Part shown: positions 45,779-54,072 of the stretch, one piece after another
Numbering within the stretch: position 1 is the first letter of the stretch
How the letters are laid out: the number at the start of each line of letters is the position of its first letter
Source of the DNA: JAMQKA01 sp043951865
GTDB lineage: Bacteria > Bacteroidota > Rhodothermia > Balneolales > Balneolaceae
Assembly: GCF_043951865.1 (NCBI RefSeq)
Contig: NZ_JBINJF010000029.1
Coordinates: 1 to 55,146, forward strand
Direction of reading: 5' to 3'
DNA length: 55,146 nucleotides
Notes under the pieces: model-generated
Seen by the model: the letters and a program-made list of their open reading frames with translations, nothing else
Told to the model about the DNA's origin: nothing
Databases searched by the model: none
Translations under genes and position numbers: made by a program

Positions 45779-47522
45779 TTATCTGTACAATCGCGCCCTG
45801 AACTTTAACCGACGCGCTGCTGGTAAGTTCAGCACCGGCGCTTCCTTCCGCCTTGAACTGCGCCTTCGCTTTCTGTTCAATCTTCGTTCCTTCTACTTTT
45901 ATATTCCCACCCGCTTTCAATACCACGTCTCCCGCACTCTCCAGCGTGATCCCATCCGAGTTCATAAGAATGCTATTCTGATTTTCATCCTCCAATTTGA
46001 TACTTCCCTCATCGTCGCTCAGGGTGATCTTATTACCGTTGGGCGTCTCCAGTTCGATGCTCTTTTTGTCATCATTGAGCCAAAACCGCAGTTGCTCGCG
46101 GGTTACGAACCCTTTTTCATGGTTGTCATCGCTTGCATCGGCGGGGGGCGGCTTGGCGCTGCTGTTCATCATGCCCAGGACCACCGCATCGCGGGGATCG
46201 CCATTTATAAATCCCACCAGCACCTCATCACCTATCTCCGGTCGAAAGAAGGACCCGCGGCTGTCGCCGGCATCAAGGGTGGAGATACGCGCCCAGGTCC
46301 CCTCATGTTCCATATCCACCATCGGCAACTTAACCAGTATTCGGTGCTCCCCCTCCGGATCGCCCTGCAGCTGTGTTACGAGACCCACCTGCAACCCGTT
46401 GACGGCGGGCAGCAACCCTGATGCCGCTACTTCGACAATATCATCTTCCTTGTAAAACCAGCGGGGCGAGAGCCCAAATTCGATATCCGTCACCCACCGT
46501 TCGGTCGAATAATGCTGCCTCACGCCGGAAACAAACACGTTGCCGCTAAACCGCTCTCCGATGCCGGTCAGCTCGATAGTGTCAAACGGCTTGATCCCGG
46601 CTATTCCCGGGCAACGGACGCGCCCCCGGATTTTGGCCAGTCTGCTTTTAAGCATGGCAGCGTCGGCCCAGGCCTGGAGTTCGGTATCCAATACCTGTCC
46701 ACTGTGGCGTAACGAGAGCTCCTCCAGTCCAATAACCTCCGAAAGCTCTGCTTCACCAATATTTCCCGCCTGTTGAAAGCCCGGATCTTCTCCATCCGTG
46801 TCTATCTTTTCCTGGGCGGTATAATCCCATGAAGAGGTTTTGACTGCTTTGAACTGGTCCCTGGCATCCATCTCAGCTTCCAGGTCAAAAATTGTGGCCC
46901 CATAGGCAAGGGCTACAACCGGGTCTGTAATAGTGGGCTTTTTAATAGTTAACTTACCGTCATCCGGCAATACCGCCTGACTGTTCATTTCCGCCCGGGA
47001 AACGACAAAATCCCAATCCGTGGCATAATACTGAACCAGCTCTTTATGAGTTTGACTGGCAGATTCTATATCCGGTTGTAACCCGTACTGGCCGACCAGC
47101 TCCTCAATAATATCGCTGTCAGTCATTTCGGTATAATAACGGTTCTTTCTTCCGGCCGTCATTTTAACTGCCGGATCCTTGCATTCAACCGATAGCATTG
47201 ATGGCTGACCGTTCCTGGATTTGATCCCATGCTTAATCACCAAGCCTTTAAAAATGGTCGCCTCCTCCCTGTGGTAACCGGCTCTCACTTCGATCTCCCG
47301 ACCCGGTTTAAACAAGTCGGTATTGCTGAGTGGGAAATCCTCTTCAGAGGGACTGCCATCTTTCAGCACCAGTTGGGCATACGAAATGCGATTGAGCTTC
47401 TTGGAGACCGTAATTGAAAACAGATGATACCTGTCGGGCAATTCCTGCCCGGCCGACAGTATGGTAAATGTCGGCAGATCGGTGGGGCGGTCAGACGGTA
47501 TGGTTTGACGTGGTGTTGCCAT
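45774..47522 (-). CDS. VgrG-like central spike (Afp8-like)
   Basis: This 582-residue protein has a gp27-like (phage late control D) N-terminal part (about 15-360), then a gp5-like OB-fold (about 375-465: GLVTQLQGDPEGEHRILVKL, GSFFRPEIGDEVLVGF) and a C-terminal beta-helix (about 490-580: ITLSDDEGSIKLEDENQNSI, VVLKAGGNIKVEGTKI). It should trimerise to the spike at the baseplate centre. The stop codon lies in a repeat terminus. Confidence 0.95.
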   Translation of the reverse strand: MATPRQTIPSDRPTDLPTFTILSAGQELPDRYHLFSITVSKKLNRISYAQLVLKDGSPSEEDFPLSNTDLFKPGREIEVRAGYHREEATIFKGLVIKHGIKSRNGQPSMLSVECKDPAVKMTAGRKNRYYTEMTDSDIIEELVGQYGLQPDIESASQTHKELVQYYATDWDFVVSRAEMNSQAVLPDDGKLTIKKPTITDPVVALAYGATIFDLEAEMDARDQFKAVKTSSWDYTAQEKIDTDGEDPGFQQAGNIGEAELSEVIGLEELSLRHSGQVLDTELQAWADAAMLKSRLAKIRGRVRCPGIAGIKPFDTIELTGIGERFSGNVFVSGVRQHYSTERWVTDIEFGLSPRWFYKEDDIVEVAASGLLPAVNGLQVGLVTQLQGDPEGEHRILVKLPMVDMEHEGTWARISTLDAGDSRGSFFRPEIGDEVLVGFINGDPRDAVVLGMMNSSAKPPPADASDDNHEKGFVTREQLRFWLNDDKKSIELETPNGNKITLSDDEGSIKLEDENQNSILMNSDGITLESAGDVVLKAGGNIKVEGTKIEQKAKAQFKAEGSAGAELTSSASVKVQGAIVQIN

Positions 47523-47525
47523 GGT

Positions 47526-48206
47526 TTATTCTCCCAGTGGTGGAAAGGAAAGGATGGTGCCGGACTCCAGTTTTCTGAAATTCTGCAGGTTGTTTTTCTC
47601 CGCCACCTTAAGGTAGTACCTGGAGTCCCCGTAGATCCGATAACACATCAGGGGAAGGCTGTCTCCATCATTTACCACCCGGTGGTGCGTCAAATCGGGA
47701 GAACTCTTATCCTCTTTGGCGGCCCGCAAATTATCCTCGATAAAGCCGTTGAATGTCGCATTAATCTTGGCTCGCAACGGCTTGCCATCGTTGCTGAACA
47801 TCGTGTATTTGACGGACGAAGATTTGAGGATGCACTTGAAGATGAGGGTCCCCCAGAGTACCATCAAATAGCGGGGGCGGTGCTCATCTCCCTTAAATTC
47901 ATAGGTAACCGTCAAAAACTCCCGGATCTTGTCGGGTACGTCCACCTTTTCTCCCGTCGTGACCCCGGTACCGTCCAGTGTAAAATCGAGGGTAAGATCC
48001 TGCGGCCTGATCTTTTTAAATGTATGCGCGGTTCCCGTGGTCCCGATGCCCTGCGAGCTATCGCTTTCAATTTCATATTTGACAGAATATTCCTGCGGAT
48101 TGTAGGTCACGGAAAATTCATCGTCCTCCTGGTTGTATTCGGCATCCTTAAAAGACTTTATCTTCAGCTTTTTCAATTCACCGGTGTTGCTTTCCTCGGC
48201 AGCCAT
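47526..48206 (-). CDS. LysM-domain tube-initiator/baseplate protein (Afp7-like)
   Basis: This 226-residue protein has an N-terminal domain with FSVTYNPQEYSVKYEIE and DLTLDFTLDGTG, typical of CIS tube-initiator proteins, and a C-terminal LysM-like domain (about 175-225: HRVVNDGDSLPLMCYRIYGD, NNLQNFRKLESGTILSFPP). It joins the spike to the tube. It is preceded with a one-base overlap by the DUF5908 gene. Confidence 0.93.
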   Translation of the reverse strand: MAAEESNTGELKKLKIKSFKDAEYNQEDDEFSVTYNPQEYSVKYEIESDSSQGIGTTGTAHTFKKIRPQDLTLDFTLDGTGVTTGEKVDVPDKIREFLTVTYEFKGDEHRPRYLMVLWGTLIFKCILKSSSVKYTMFSNDGKPLRAKINATFNGFIEDNLRAAKEDKSSPDLTHHRVVNDGDSLPLMCYRIYGDSRYYLKVAEKNNLQNFRKLESGTILSFPPLGE

Positions 48207-48367
48207 TATCGCTCCCTCCTTTTCTCAAATATTTCCAGGACCTGTTCCACCGATTCCCGGATAATCTGCTGTCTCTGTTTATCCCGGTTTTCGGCCCTGC
48301 GGGCGTCAGGCTGCCCCTCTTCATCAATCACGGCTTTAATGACCAGTTCCCTGATTTCTATAGGCAT
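48206..48367 (-). CDS. Small DUF5908 protein of the eCIS (53 aa)
   Basis: This gene is too short for common length cut-offs. The translated protein starts MPIEIRELVIKAVI, the DUF5908 signature seen in Bacteroidota eCIS clusters, and ends in a charged helix rich in Arg and Glu (EQVLEIFEKRRER). The stop codon (TAA) shares a base with the next ATG, so translation is coupled to the Afp7-like gene. By position it may take the place of Afp6. Its role in the particle is not known. Confidence 0.88.
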   Translation of the reverse strand: MPIEIRELVIKAVIDEEGQPDARRAENRDKQRQQIIRESVEQVLEIFEKRRER

Positions 48368-48410
48368 ATCAAATCATTTTTTAATTGGGCTTTGCAAAAT
48401 CCTCGATTAC

Positions 48411-48491
48411 GTCATTCTGAGCTTGTCGAAGGGTCTCCCTTGTCCGGTTGTAGCCGTTGAAAGGGAGATCCTTCACTCCGTTCAGGATGAC
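48411..48491. repeat. REP-like inverted repeat inside the eCIS locus
   Basis: 31-base arms (48411-48441 and 48461-48491) pair imperfectly around a 19-base loop. The arms carry the common sequence GTCATTCTGAGCTTGTCGAA and its reversed partner ATCCTTCACTCCGTTCAGGA, a widespread intergenic repeat. It lies between the DUF5908 gene and the second tube gene and could attenuate transcription between the abundant tube genes and the baseplate genes. Confidence 0.8.
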
Positions 48492-48515
48492 TGCTTGGTT
48501 CTGCAAAGGTCCCTT

Positions 48516-48971
48516 TTATTCTTTGTTTTCCGGCACCACTTTCGTGAAATACTGGTACGCCAGCTCGATGGTATCGATGACAACCTCATTTTTCTGGGCG
48601 TCCAGGTTGGATACCGCCCACTTTACCGGGTATGCCCCTGTAAAATTCCAGTTGATAAGTGTGTTACCTTGTTCATTAAGCAGCGAAACGTTTACGACCA
48701 GGGGATCAAAACTGAAATGTTCGATCGCATCCCGAAACCACTGTATCAACGCCGTGCCTGTTAACAGTCCCCGCTTCAGTACCAGGTTTTGGTATTTTGC
48801 GGGTTGGGGAAGTCGGTGGGCAAAACGATTTTCACCGCCCTCCCTTAACTCCTCCGTCCCTATTTCCGCGGTTAAACCCGAGACCTCCTGGAAACGGATA
48901 TCGTTGTCCGTGGCACCATCCAGTCCTGAAAATTCCACCTTAAAGTGGAAGCCTACTGCCGGATATTCCAT
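48516..48971 (-). CDS. Inner-tube protein 2 (Afp5-like, gp19 family)
   Basis: This 151-residue protein shares the T4 gp19-like tube pattern with its upstream neighbour: FHFKVEFSG, FQEVSGLTAEI, a central LPQPAKYQNLVLKRGLLTG and a C-terminal GAYPVKWAVSNLDAQKNEVV. The second tube gene in eCIS loci usually forms the special ring next to the baseplate. It is 19 bases after the first. Confidence 0.92.
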   Translation of the reverse strand: MEYPAVGFHFKVEFSGLDGATDNDIRFQEVSGLTAEIGTEELREGGENRFAHRLPQPAKYQNLVLKRGLLTGTALIQWFRDAIEHFSFDPLVVNVSLLNEQGNTLINWNFTGAYPVKWAVSNLDAQKNEVVIDTIELAYQYFTKVVPENKE

Positions 48972-48990
48972 TGGGGTTTAATGTTTGATA

Positions 48991-49419
48991 CTATTCATTT
49001 TCAATACTGAGTCCCTCATGGGCAATTTCGAGCGTCTCAATAGCCACCTCATTACCCGTGGCATTCAATCCCGGACCTTCGATCTTGACCGGGAACGCAT
49101 TTTTAACGGTCCAGGTCATAAGCGGTACGTGCTCTTCGTTCAGCAGCTTGATGATCAGGTCGCGTCGCTCCACGGTATTCAGGTTCGTGGTATTCAGCCA
49201 CTCAAAGAACTCGTTGTCGCCCTCAAAGATGCCCCGCTTCAGCGTGATGTTGCCAAACTTTTGGAGTCCCGGCATTTTTTGGGCTGTAAACTCCGGATTT
49301 GCGCCATCCCTGTACTCAATGACCTGGGATTCTATATTGAGTCCGGATACTTCGGAAAAGCTGACGCTTTCGCCTCCCCAATCTACGCTAAAATGAAATA
49401 CTGGTGATGGATAAGCCAT
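48991..49419 (-). CDS. Inner-tube protein 1 (Afp1-like, gp19 family)
   Basis: This 142-residue protein is probably the main inner-tube subunit: FHFSVDWGGESVSFSEVSGL, KMPGLQKFGNITLKRGIFEG and AFPVKIEGPGLNATGNEV follow the family. It follows the sheath gene by 42 bases. The two tube proteins are clearly related to each other, so one arose by duplication. Confidence 0.93.
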   Translation of the reverse strand: MAYPSPVFHFSVDWGGESVSFSEVSGLNIESQVIEYRDGANPEFTAQKMPGLQKFGNITLKRGIFEGDNEFFEWLNTTNLNTVERRDLIIKLLNEEHVPLMTWTVKNAFPVKIEGPGLNATGNEVAIETLEIAHEGLSIENE

Positions 49420-49461
49420 AATGAATTCCTAATTACATTAGATATTAGTGGTATTGTCTTT

Positions 49462-51462
49462 TCAGGATTCCAACATCTTGTGAGAGAATCGCAGGATGAT
49501 AAACTCGGCTGGCCGGACGACCGCCATCCCGATCTCCACAATCATTCTCCCCTCGTCGATATCGAGCTGGGTCATGGTCAAGCCGAGCCCAACCTTTACA
49601 AAGAACGCCTGGTCCGGCTTGGCCCCGAACAGTGCGCCCTCTCTCCATTTCAGGGTCAGGTAGTTCTCGATCATTGACCGAACTTTTACCCAGGTGTTGG
49701 CGTCGTTGGGCTCAAAAACCGCCCAGTAGGTCGACTTTTTGATCGACTCCTCCACCATGTTGAAAAAGCGGCGGACCGGCACGTACCTCCACTCGTTGTC
49801 GTTGCCCGCCAGGGTTCGCGCCCCCCAAACCATGTGACCTTTCCCGGTAAATGTTCGTAACGCATTGATGGATTTACCGGCGGTGACATCCACATTGAGA
49901 TCCTCCTGGTCAAAATGGTCAATCTTTCTGTTCAGTCCGATTACGCTTGAAAGACTCACATTTGCCGGGGCTTTCCATACCCCGCGCTTTCTGTCAACGT
50001 CGGCATAGATACCGGCAACACCCCCACTCGGCGGCAGCAGGGCTGAATCCTGGTTCAACGTCGTAAATACATTCTTCAGGGTCGGCAACTGCAGTTTCAG
50101 GCTGGTTTCCTTCTGTTGTTCCTGCGTGTTGACCTCTTCCAGGACATCGTGCACCGCACTTGTTATGCTGTAAAAGACCTCCGTGACCAGCGGCTCAATG
50201 GCCAGCATATTCTGCTTTATCTTCTCCGAATCGGACCCGTCGGTCGGGAAAGCCCCGTCGTTGGTGGGGGTCCCGTCAAAACTGCCCGCCCAGCCGGAAT
50301 ATTCCCACGTCAGATCATCCCAGCGAGGAAAATCACTGTGGATAAGAGAGGATGCACTATTGTCGAGGGCCACCAGTTTTTCAATCTCGGGCTTCATGCT
50401 GCCTGTCACCAGGCTTTGCATATAGGAGAGCAGGGGCGCTTTAATCGATTCCGCCCCGTCCTTGATCGGTTGATCCAAAAACGTATGGGCAACTTCGTAG
50501 ACGTAGTCCACCGCATCCAGAAAATCGGGGCGAACGTTGGAAGCGGTCTCTCCTTCGGTAACTTTGGTCTTGAACGCCGTTATAGCCTGTTCGTAGCCTT
50601 CCGCAAGCGTGTCAATGGTTTTGGATTGCTTAAATGTACTGAGTTCGCTTTCCAGCGTTTTGGCACTGAGAACCAGGTTATTCAATTCGTCGACCAGGGT
50701 CTTTACATCCGCATCATCGGTCATATTTTTCCAGTTAACCGCGGATGAATATTTCTTTACCTTGTTAACGACCTTTTGGCCATCGAACTCAAGCAGAGCC
50801 CGGTACCTTAGGTCGCGTCCCAGGTTGGCTTTAACAAAGGGATAGTAGGCAGCGCCGTATTTCAAATTTTTGCTGCCTATATTTTGGCGAAAATCACCGG
50901 CATCGGTATCGATCCCGTCCTGGTCTTTAACGTCACAAATGACGAATCGGTCTTTCAGCTTTTCACACTGTGCCAACGCTCTTCCCTGCAACGCCCCCAG
51001 ATCCAACTTCGAGAGTTTAACCGCATCCGGAAATACAAACAGCGTGGGCTCATCAAACTTTTCAACCGCATCAATTCCCTTTTCGAAATCCGATGCAACA
51101 GCGCCCCCGTTGAAGTAACCGATCGAAACGACATAGCAGTCCCCTCCACCATTGTTAAAAAAGAGACGCAGCGAATCGTACATCAGGTAGTTATCTTCAA
51201 TCTCGTAATTCATGACCGAGTTGTCGCCATTGAGATTGACTGATTTCACATTAACGGGCGGTGCCCCCCCAAACTTTTCCACGTAATCGACCATGGAACT
51301 TATTTTAAAGGGAACAAGATGCAGATCTCCGGCATTTTTTTCCCTGGCCATCTGGGTATACCCAATAAAAGCGGGTACGGCGGTCTCGACTTCCGCGACC
51401 GAAGGAGGAAATATCGATATCTCCTTTACATATACATCCGGTGTTTTATAATTATTTGCCAT
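49462..51462 (-). CDS. Contractile sheath protein (single copy)
   Basis: The 666-residue sheath starts MANNYKTPDVYVKEISIFPP, a typical sheath beginning, and ends with the conserved core GALFGAKPDQAFFVKVG and MVVRPAEFIILRFSH-like segment. The middle (about 205-440) is a long insertion rich in helices that will lie on the outside of the tail. Afp has three sheath genes; here there is one. A MITE-like element lies just upstream. Confidence 0.95.
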   Translation of the reverse strand: MANNYKTPDVYVKEISIFPPSVAEVETAVPAFIGYTQMAREKNAGDLHLVPFKISSMVDYVEKFGGAPPVNVKSVNLNGDNSVMNYEIEDNYLMYDSLRLFFNNGGGDCYVVSIGYFNGGAVASDFEKGIDAVEKFDEPTLFVFPDAVKLSKLDLGALQGRALAQCEKLKDRFVICDVKDQDGIDTDAGDFRQNIGSKNLKYGAAYYPFVKANLGRDLRYRALLEFDGQKVVNKVKKYSSAVNWKNMTDDADVKTLVDELNNLVLSAKTLESELSTFKQSKTIDTLAEGYEQAITAFKTKVTEGETASNVRPDFLDAVDYVYEVAHTFLDQPIKDGAESIKAPLLSYMQSLVTGSMKPEIEKLVALDNSASSLIHSDFPRWDDLTWEYSGWAGSFDGTPTNDGAFPTDGSDSEKIKQNMLAIEPLVTEVFYSITSAVHDVLEEVNTQEQQKETSLKLQLPTLKNVFTTLNQDSALLPPSGGVAGIYADVDRKRGVWKAPANVSLSSVIGLNRKIDHFDQEDLNVDVTAGKSINALRTFTGKGHMVWGARTLAGNDNEWRYVPVRRFFNMVEESIKKSTYWAVFEPNDANTWVKVRSMIENYLTLKWREGALFGAKPDQAFFVKVGLGLTMTQLDIDEGRMIVEIGMAVVRPAEFIILRFSHKMLES

Positions 51463-51487
51463 TGTATCGTATCCTTAATTGTTAGCG

Positions 51488-51724
51488 TTAGCCTGCATTT
51501 CTCACCAAGAAATTGGTTCGTATGCAAGGCGAAGTGGTAATCGCAAGCGAAACGTATATTGATACGTTGAGTGCGCGATTACCCTCTTTAACGTAGCAGA
51601 CGGGACAATTTCGTAGCCCGCTACAAACTGTTATAGCATGTTCAGTTTTAAAATCAATGCAACTCACTGTAAATCATAGCATTATGAGAAATTTATATTC
51701 ATTTTTATGAGAAATACAGGTTAT
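51488..51724. mobile_element. MITE-like element, copy 2 (~237 bp)
   Basis: The left end (51488-51505) and right end (51708-51724) are inverted repeats matching those at 25682-25918. The internal hairpin 51536-51583 has the same layout as in copy 1, but base pairs differ in a compensated way (GG-T-AA with TT-A-CC here; GG-G-AA with TT-C-CC in copy 1). The element occupies nearly the whole gap between the sheath start and the preceding gene, and the right end carries that gene's stop codon. Confidence 0.75.
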
Positions 51725-52857
51725 AGGTATACATACACTTCTGAATAGTATTTGTCCTTTTCCTCTCTCTCCTTTTTTAATGCTTGAATACCCGGATTGG
51801 CCATCGATTTCAACACCACTCTTTTTGAAGAGTTGACCTTTTTTTTGAGATACAGCGAACGTACGCCTTGCTCTGAAAGCGGTATTTGTTGATTGGAAAC
51901 AAATATGTTGTAGTTGTCAGGATACTCTCCGGAATTGATCCTGGTGAATCCCCTGATTTCCGGTGGAATATGCCGATCTGCAACACGCACGTAATAATCA
52001 TCGGGGTAATGCTCCAGGAGATCGATGCTATATCCCTTGATTTCAGGGTTTTCAAACTCATGCCCTGTTCTGTTGACAATAAAATATTTCCAAAAAGTAC
52101 TTCGCTTTTTGAAAGGCAGCGTATAAACCTGCTTCTGCAGCGTTCCGTCCTGTTTTATAAACCGGTAATCCGGGGGAACCAGGGGCGAATAAAAAAGATC
52201 CACAATGCCGAATATTCCGGCCGTTTTCTCTGATCCGCTCGCATAAAACGACTCCTTCTTCTCCCCGTTAAACCAGAGTTCCGCCCGACCCCCGGGGTAC
52301 CGTGCAAGGTCGAATTGAAAATGAAATTCACCTTCAACACTGGGTTGCCGTTGCTGAATGCGAATCCCCAGATCGGGATATATCAAGCGTGCCGAATTTT
52401 CGTCCCCCGTGCCGGCCGTACTGTAACGATAATTGCCATGTTGAATCTTCAGCAACTGTTCAGTATTAACCTTGTATTCCTCTTCAACGGGAGAATGCAA
52501 AAAGTGGATCCCCGCGGTACTGCTGACCTGTAAATTGTTGAAATAGTATATTTCTCGACCGCTGGCATGAAAAGGCAAGTCTGTAAAGTTCAGAAAGTAC
52601 GGGTTCTGCTGCCTGAGTATAAACTGGAAGCGGGTGGGGCGGTCGATCTCCCTTTGCAGCCCAGCGCTGTCCGCTTCGTTCTTTACAACCTCCCCGAAAA
52701 CGGCAAAACCTGATCCTGTAGTCCTGAACAGCAACCCAACATCTCTTAGTTTCTGTGCCGTTTCTTTCGTTGGACTGGCTTTTAAATCCCCCGTAATTCC
52801 GGCCGCATAATAGCTGTGCGTCATGTTTAAACCGAAAATCTCCTGGAATACAGACAT
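51721..52857 (-). CDS. Unknown protein between cap and sheath genes (378 aa)
   Basis: No family recognised. The protein is beta-rich with several aromatic segments (RFQFILRQQNPYFLNFTDLP, FHFQFDLARYPGGRAELWF) and has no signal peptide. It starts 2 bases after the cap gene stop, so it is part of the eCIS operon. Its place matches no Afp gene I can name; a role in the sheath-cap end, or as an anchor, is possible. The last codons run into the end of a MITE-like element. Confidence 0.85.
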   Translation of the reverse strand: MSVFQEIFGLNMTHSYYAAGITGDLKASPTKETAQKLRDVGLLFRTTGSGFAVFGEVVKNEADSAGLQREIDRPTRFQFILRQQNPYFLNFTDLPFHASGREIYYFNNLQVSSTAGIHFLHSPVEEEYKVNTEQLLKIQHGNYRYSTAGTGDENSARLIYPDLGIRIQQRQPSVEGEFHFQFDLARYPGGRAELWFNGEKKESFYASGSEKTAGIFGIVDLFYSPLVPPDYRFIKQDGTLQKQVYTLPFKKRSTFWKYFIVNRTGHEFENPEIKGYSIDLLEHYPDDYYVRVADRHIPPEIRGFTRINSGEYPDNYNIFVSNQQIPLSEQGVRSLYLKKKVNSSKRVVLKSMANPGIQALKKEREEKDKYYSEVYVYL

Positions 52858-52859
52858 AT

Positions 52860-53426
52860 TTATATTCCCCTTATTTCGATTTCTTTGATGGGCAGGACAT
52901 CTTCCTTAATCTCGTCTTCTCTTATGGTCACCATTCTCATCTTGTAGAGCACGGAAGGCATGTATTTGGCTCCCAGGGCTCCCCACAGATGGTTCATCTG
53001 CTCAAAGCTCATGGTCTGAAGTTCAAAAACCAGCTTCTCAAGTGAAGTACCCATAGAGGGATGCCTGCTGCTTTCAAAGACATTACGACTCTGGAAAAAA
53101 GCAATGACGTTGGATATGGCTTTGACAGCTTCATCATAGTTGCTAAATCGTGCCACAAACAGCAGAAAGAGATTTAACCGAATTTCCGGGTTGGTTTTGG
53201 CATACGTGCCGTTTTCCTGTTTCAGGTATGCCTTCTGCTGCTTACCGATCTTCTCTTCCTCGATATTGACGAGCATAATCGCGACTTTCTCCGCATCAAT
53301 GGCCATATCACCATTCTGCTTCAGAATGTCGCTCAGCACAACTTTACTGGTGTTCTCCCCCGTTTTTTGTTTTAGATATGTATCGAGCTGCTCCTGAATA
53401 AATGTGAGAGACTTTTCCAGAATCAT
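52860..53426 (-). CDS. DUF4255 tail terminator/cap protein (Afp16-like)
   Basis: This protein matches the Pvc16/DUF4255 family: LTFIQEQLDTYL at the start, then IMLVNIEEEK, LNLFLLFVARFSNYDEAVKA and a C-terminal VLYKMRMVTIREDEI. I chose ATG 53426 (188 residues), which has GGAGA seven bases upstream and starts MILEKSL. An upstream in-frame ATG at 53456 has no such box. It should cap the distal end of tube and sheath. It is the first structural gene of the operon. Confidence 0.93.
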   Translation of the reverse strand: MILEKSLTFIQEQLDTYLKQKTGENTSKVVLSDILKQNGDMAIDAEKVAIMLVNIEEEKIGKQQKAYLKQENGTYAKTNPEIRLNLFLLFVARFSNYDEAVKAISNVIAFFQSRNVFESSRHPSMGTSLEKLVFELQTMSFEQMNHLWGALGAKYMPSVLYKMRMVTIREDEIKEDVLPIKEIEIRGI

Positions 53427-53646
53427 ACGTAATCTCCATCTCAACGATTTTATCAACCTTACCCTGAGTTGTGAAGCAACTCCCCGGTTTCTTGTTTTGA
53501 AACCTCATCTCTGGTCGACTGCTACAGTTCTTATAACACATTAGCTAAACATTGACAGACTCTCACTACCGAACTTTACTACCTAATTTTTCCGACCCTG
53601 ATATCTTCCAAATAGAAAGGGGAAATAACTCAATCAACGCCGGCAG

Positions 53647-54072
53647 TCACATTCCACTGCTGCTCCTTTGTCTTTCAGACAACCAAATTTCCTGGTGAGC
53701 TATGCGGTCCAGCTTTTCCTGTATTTTCTTCTCCGGTATTTTTTTGAGGTGAGTTGGGGAGCAGTCCAGGTGGTAGTTTGTAAATTTATTCAGGCCTTTT
53801 TCATCCGGTATACCGTGGGCTCTCGCTATTTCAAAATTTGATCTGCCATCCTTGCGCAACGCCTTGATGATGCTTTTAAGACGCATGTATTCCAGTACAG
53901 GTTGAGGCCGTACGGTATAGTGCCGTAGAAATCTCCGCGAAAACTTTTTGGGATTCTTGTATCCCATCAACTGTGCCCACTCAGTCACCCTGGCCACCTG
54001 CATAAGATTGGCTTCCAACAGGTCAACAGCTCTCCCAATATTGACAGTTTCTCCACGCATATATTCCTCCAC
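53647..54072 (-). CDS. Short AraC-type DNA-binding protein upstream of the eCIS
   Basis: The 141-residue protein consists of an AraC/XylS double helix-turn-helix (about 22-108: VARVTEWAQLMGYKNPKKFS, then RRFLRHYTVRPQPVLEYMRL) without a sensor domain. The helical tail (about 110-141) is highly charged. It is on the same strand and 220 bases before the cap gene, so it may control the eCIS operon. There is no sign of truncation at the start. Confidence 0.8.
   Translation of the reverse strand: MEEYMRGETVNIGRAVDLLEANLMQVARVTEWAQLMGYKNPKKFSRRFLRHYTVRPQPVLEYMRLKSIIKALRKDGRSNFEIARAHGIPDEKGLNKFTNYHLDCSPTHLKKIPEKKIQEKLDRIAHQEIWLSERQRSSSGM

Noticed and set aside
47424..48764. 446-residue plus-strand frame
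   Set aside because: It runs opposite four eCIS genes and through the REP-like repeat; it is a shadow frame.
25896..53426. Prophage or type VI secretion reading of the contractile genes
   Set aside because: No capsid, portal, terminase, integrase or lysis genes, and no TssJ, TssL, TssM or ClpV; DUF4255, DUF5908, AAA+ ATPase and DUF4157 point to eCIS.
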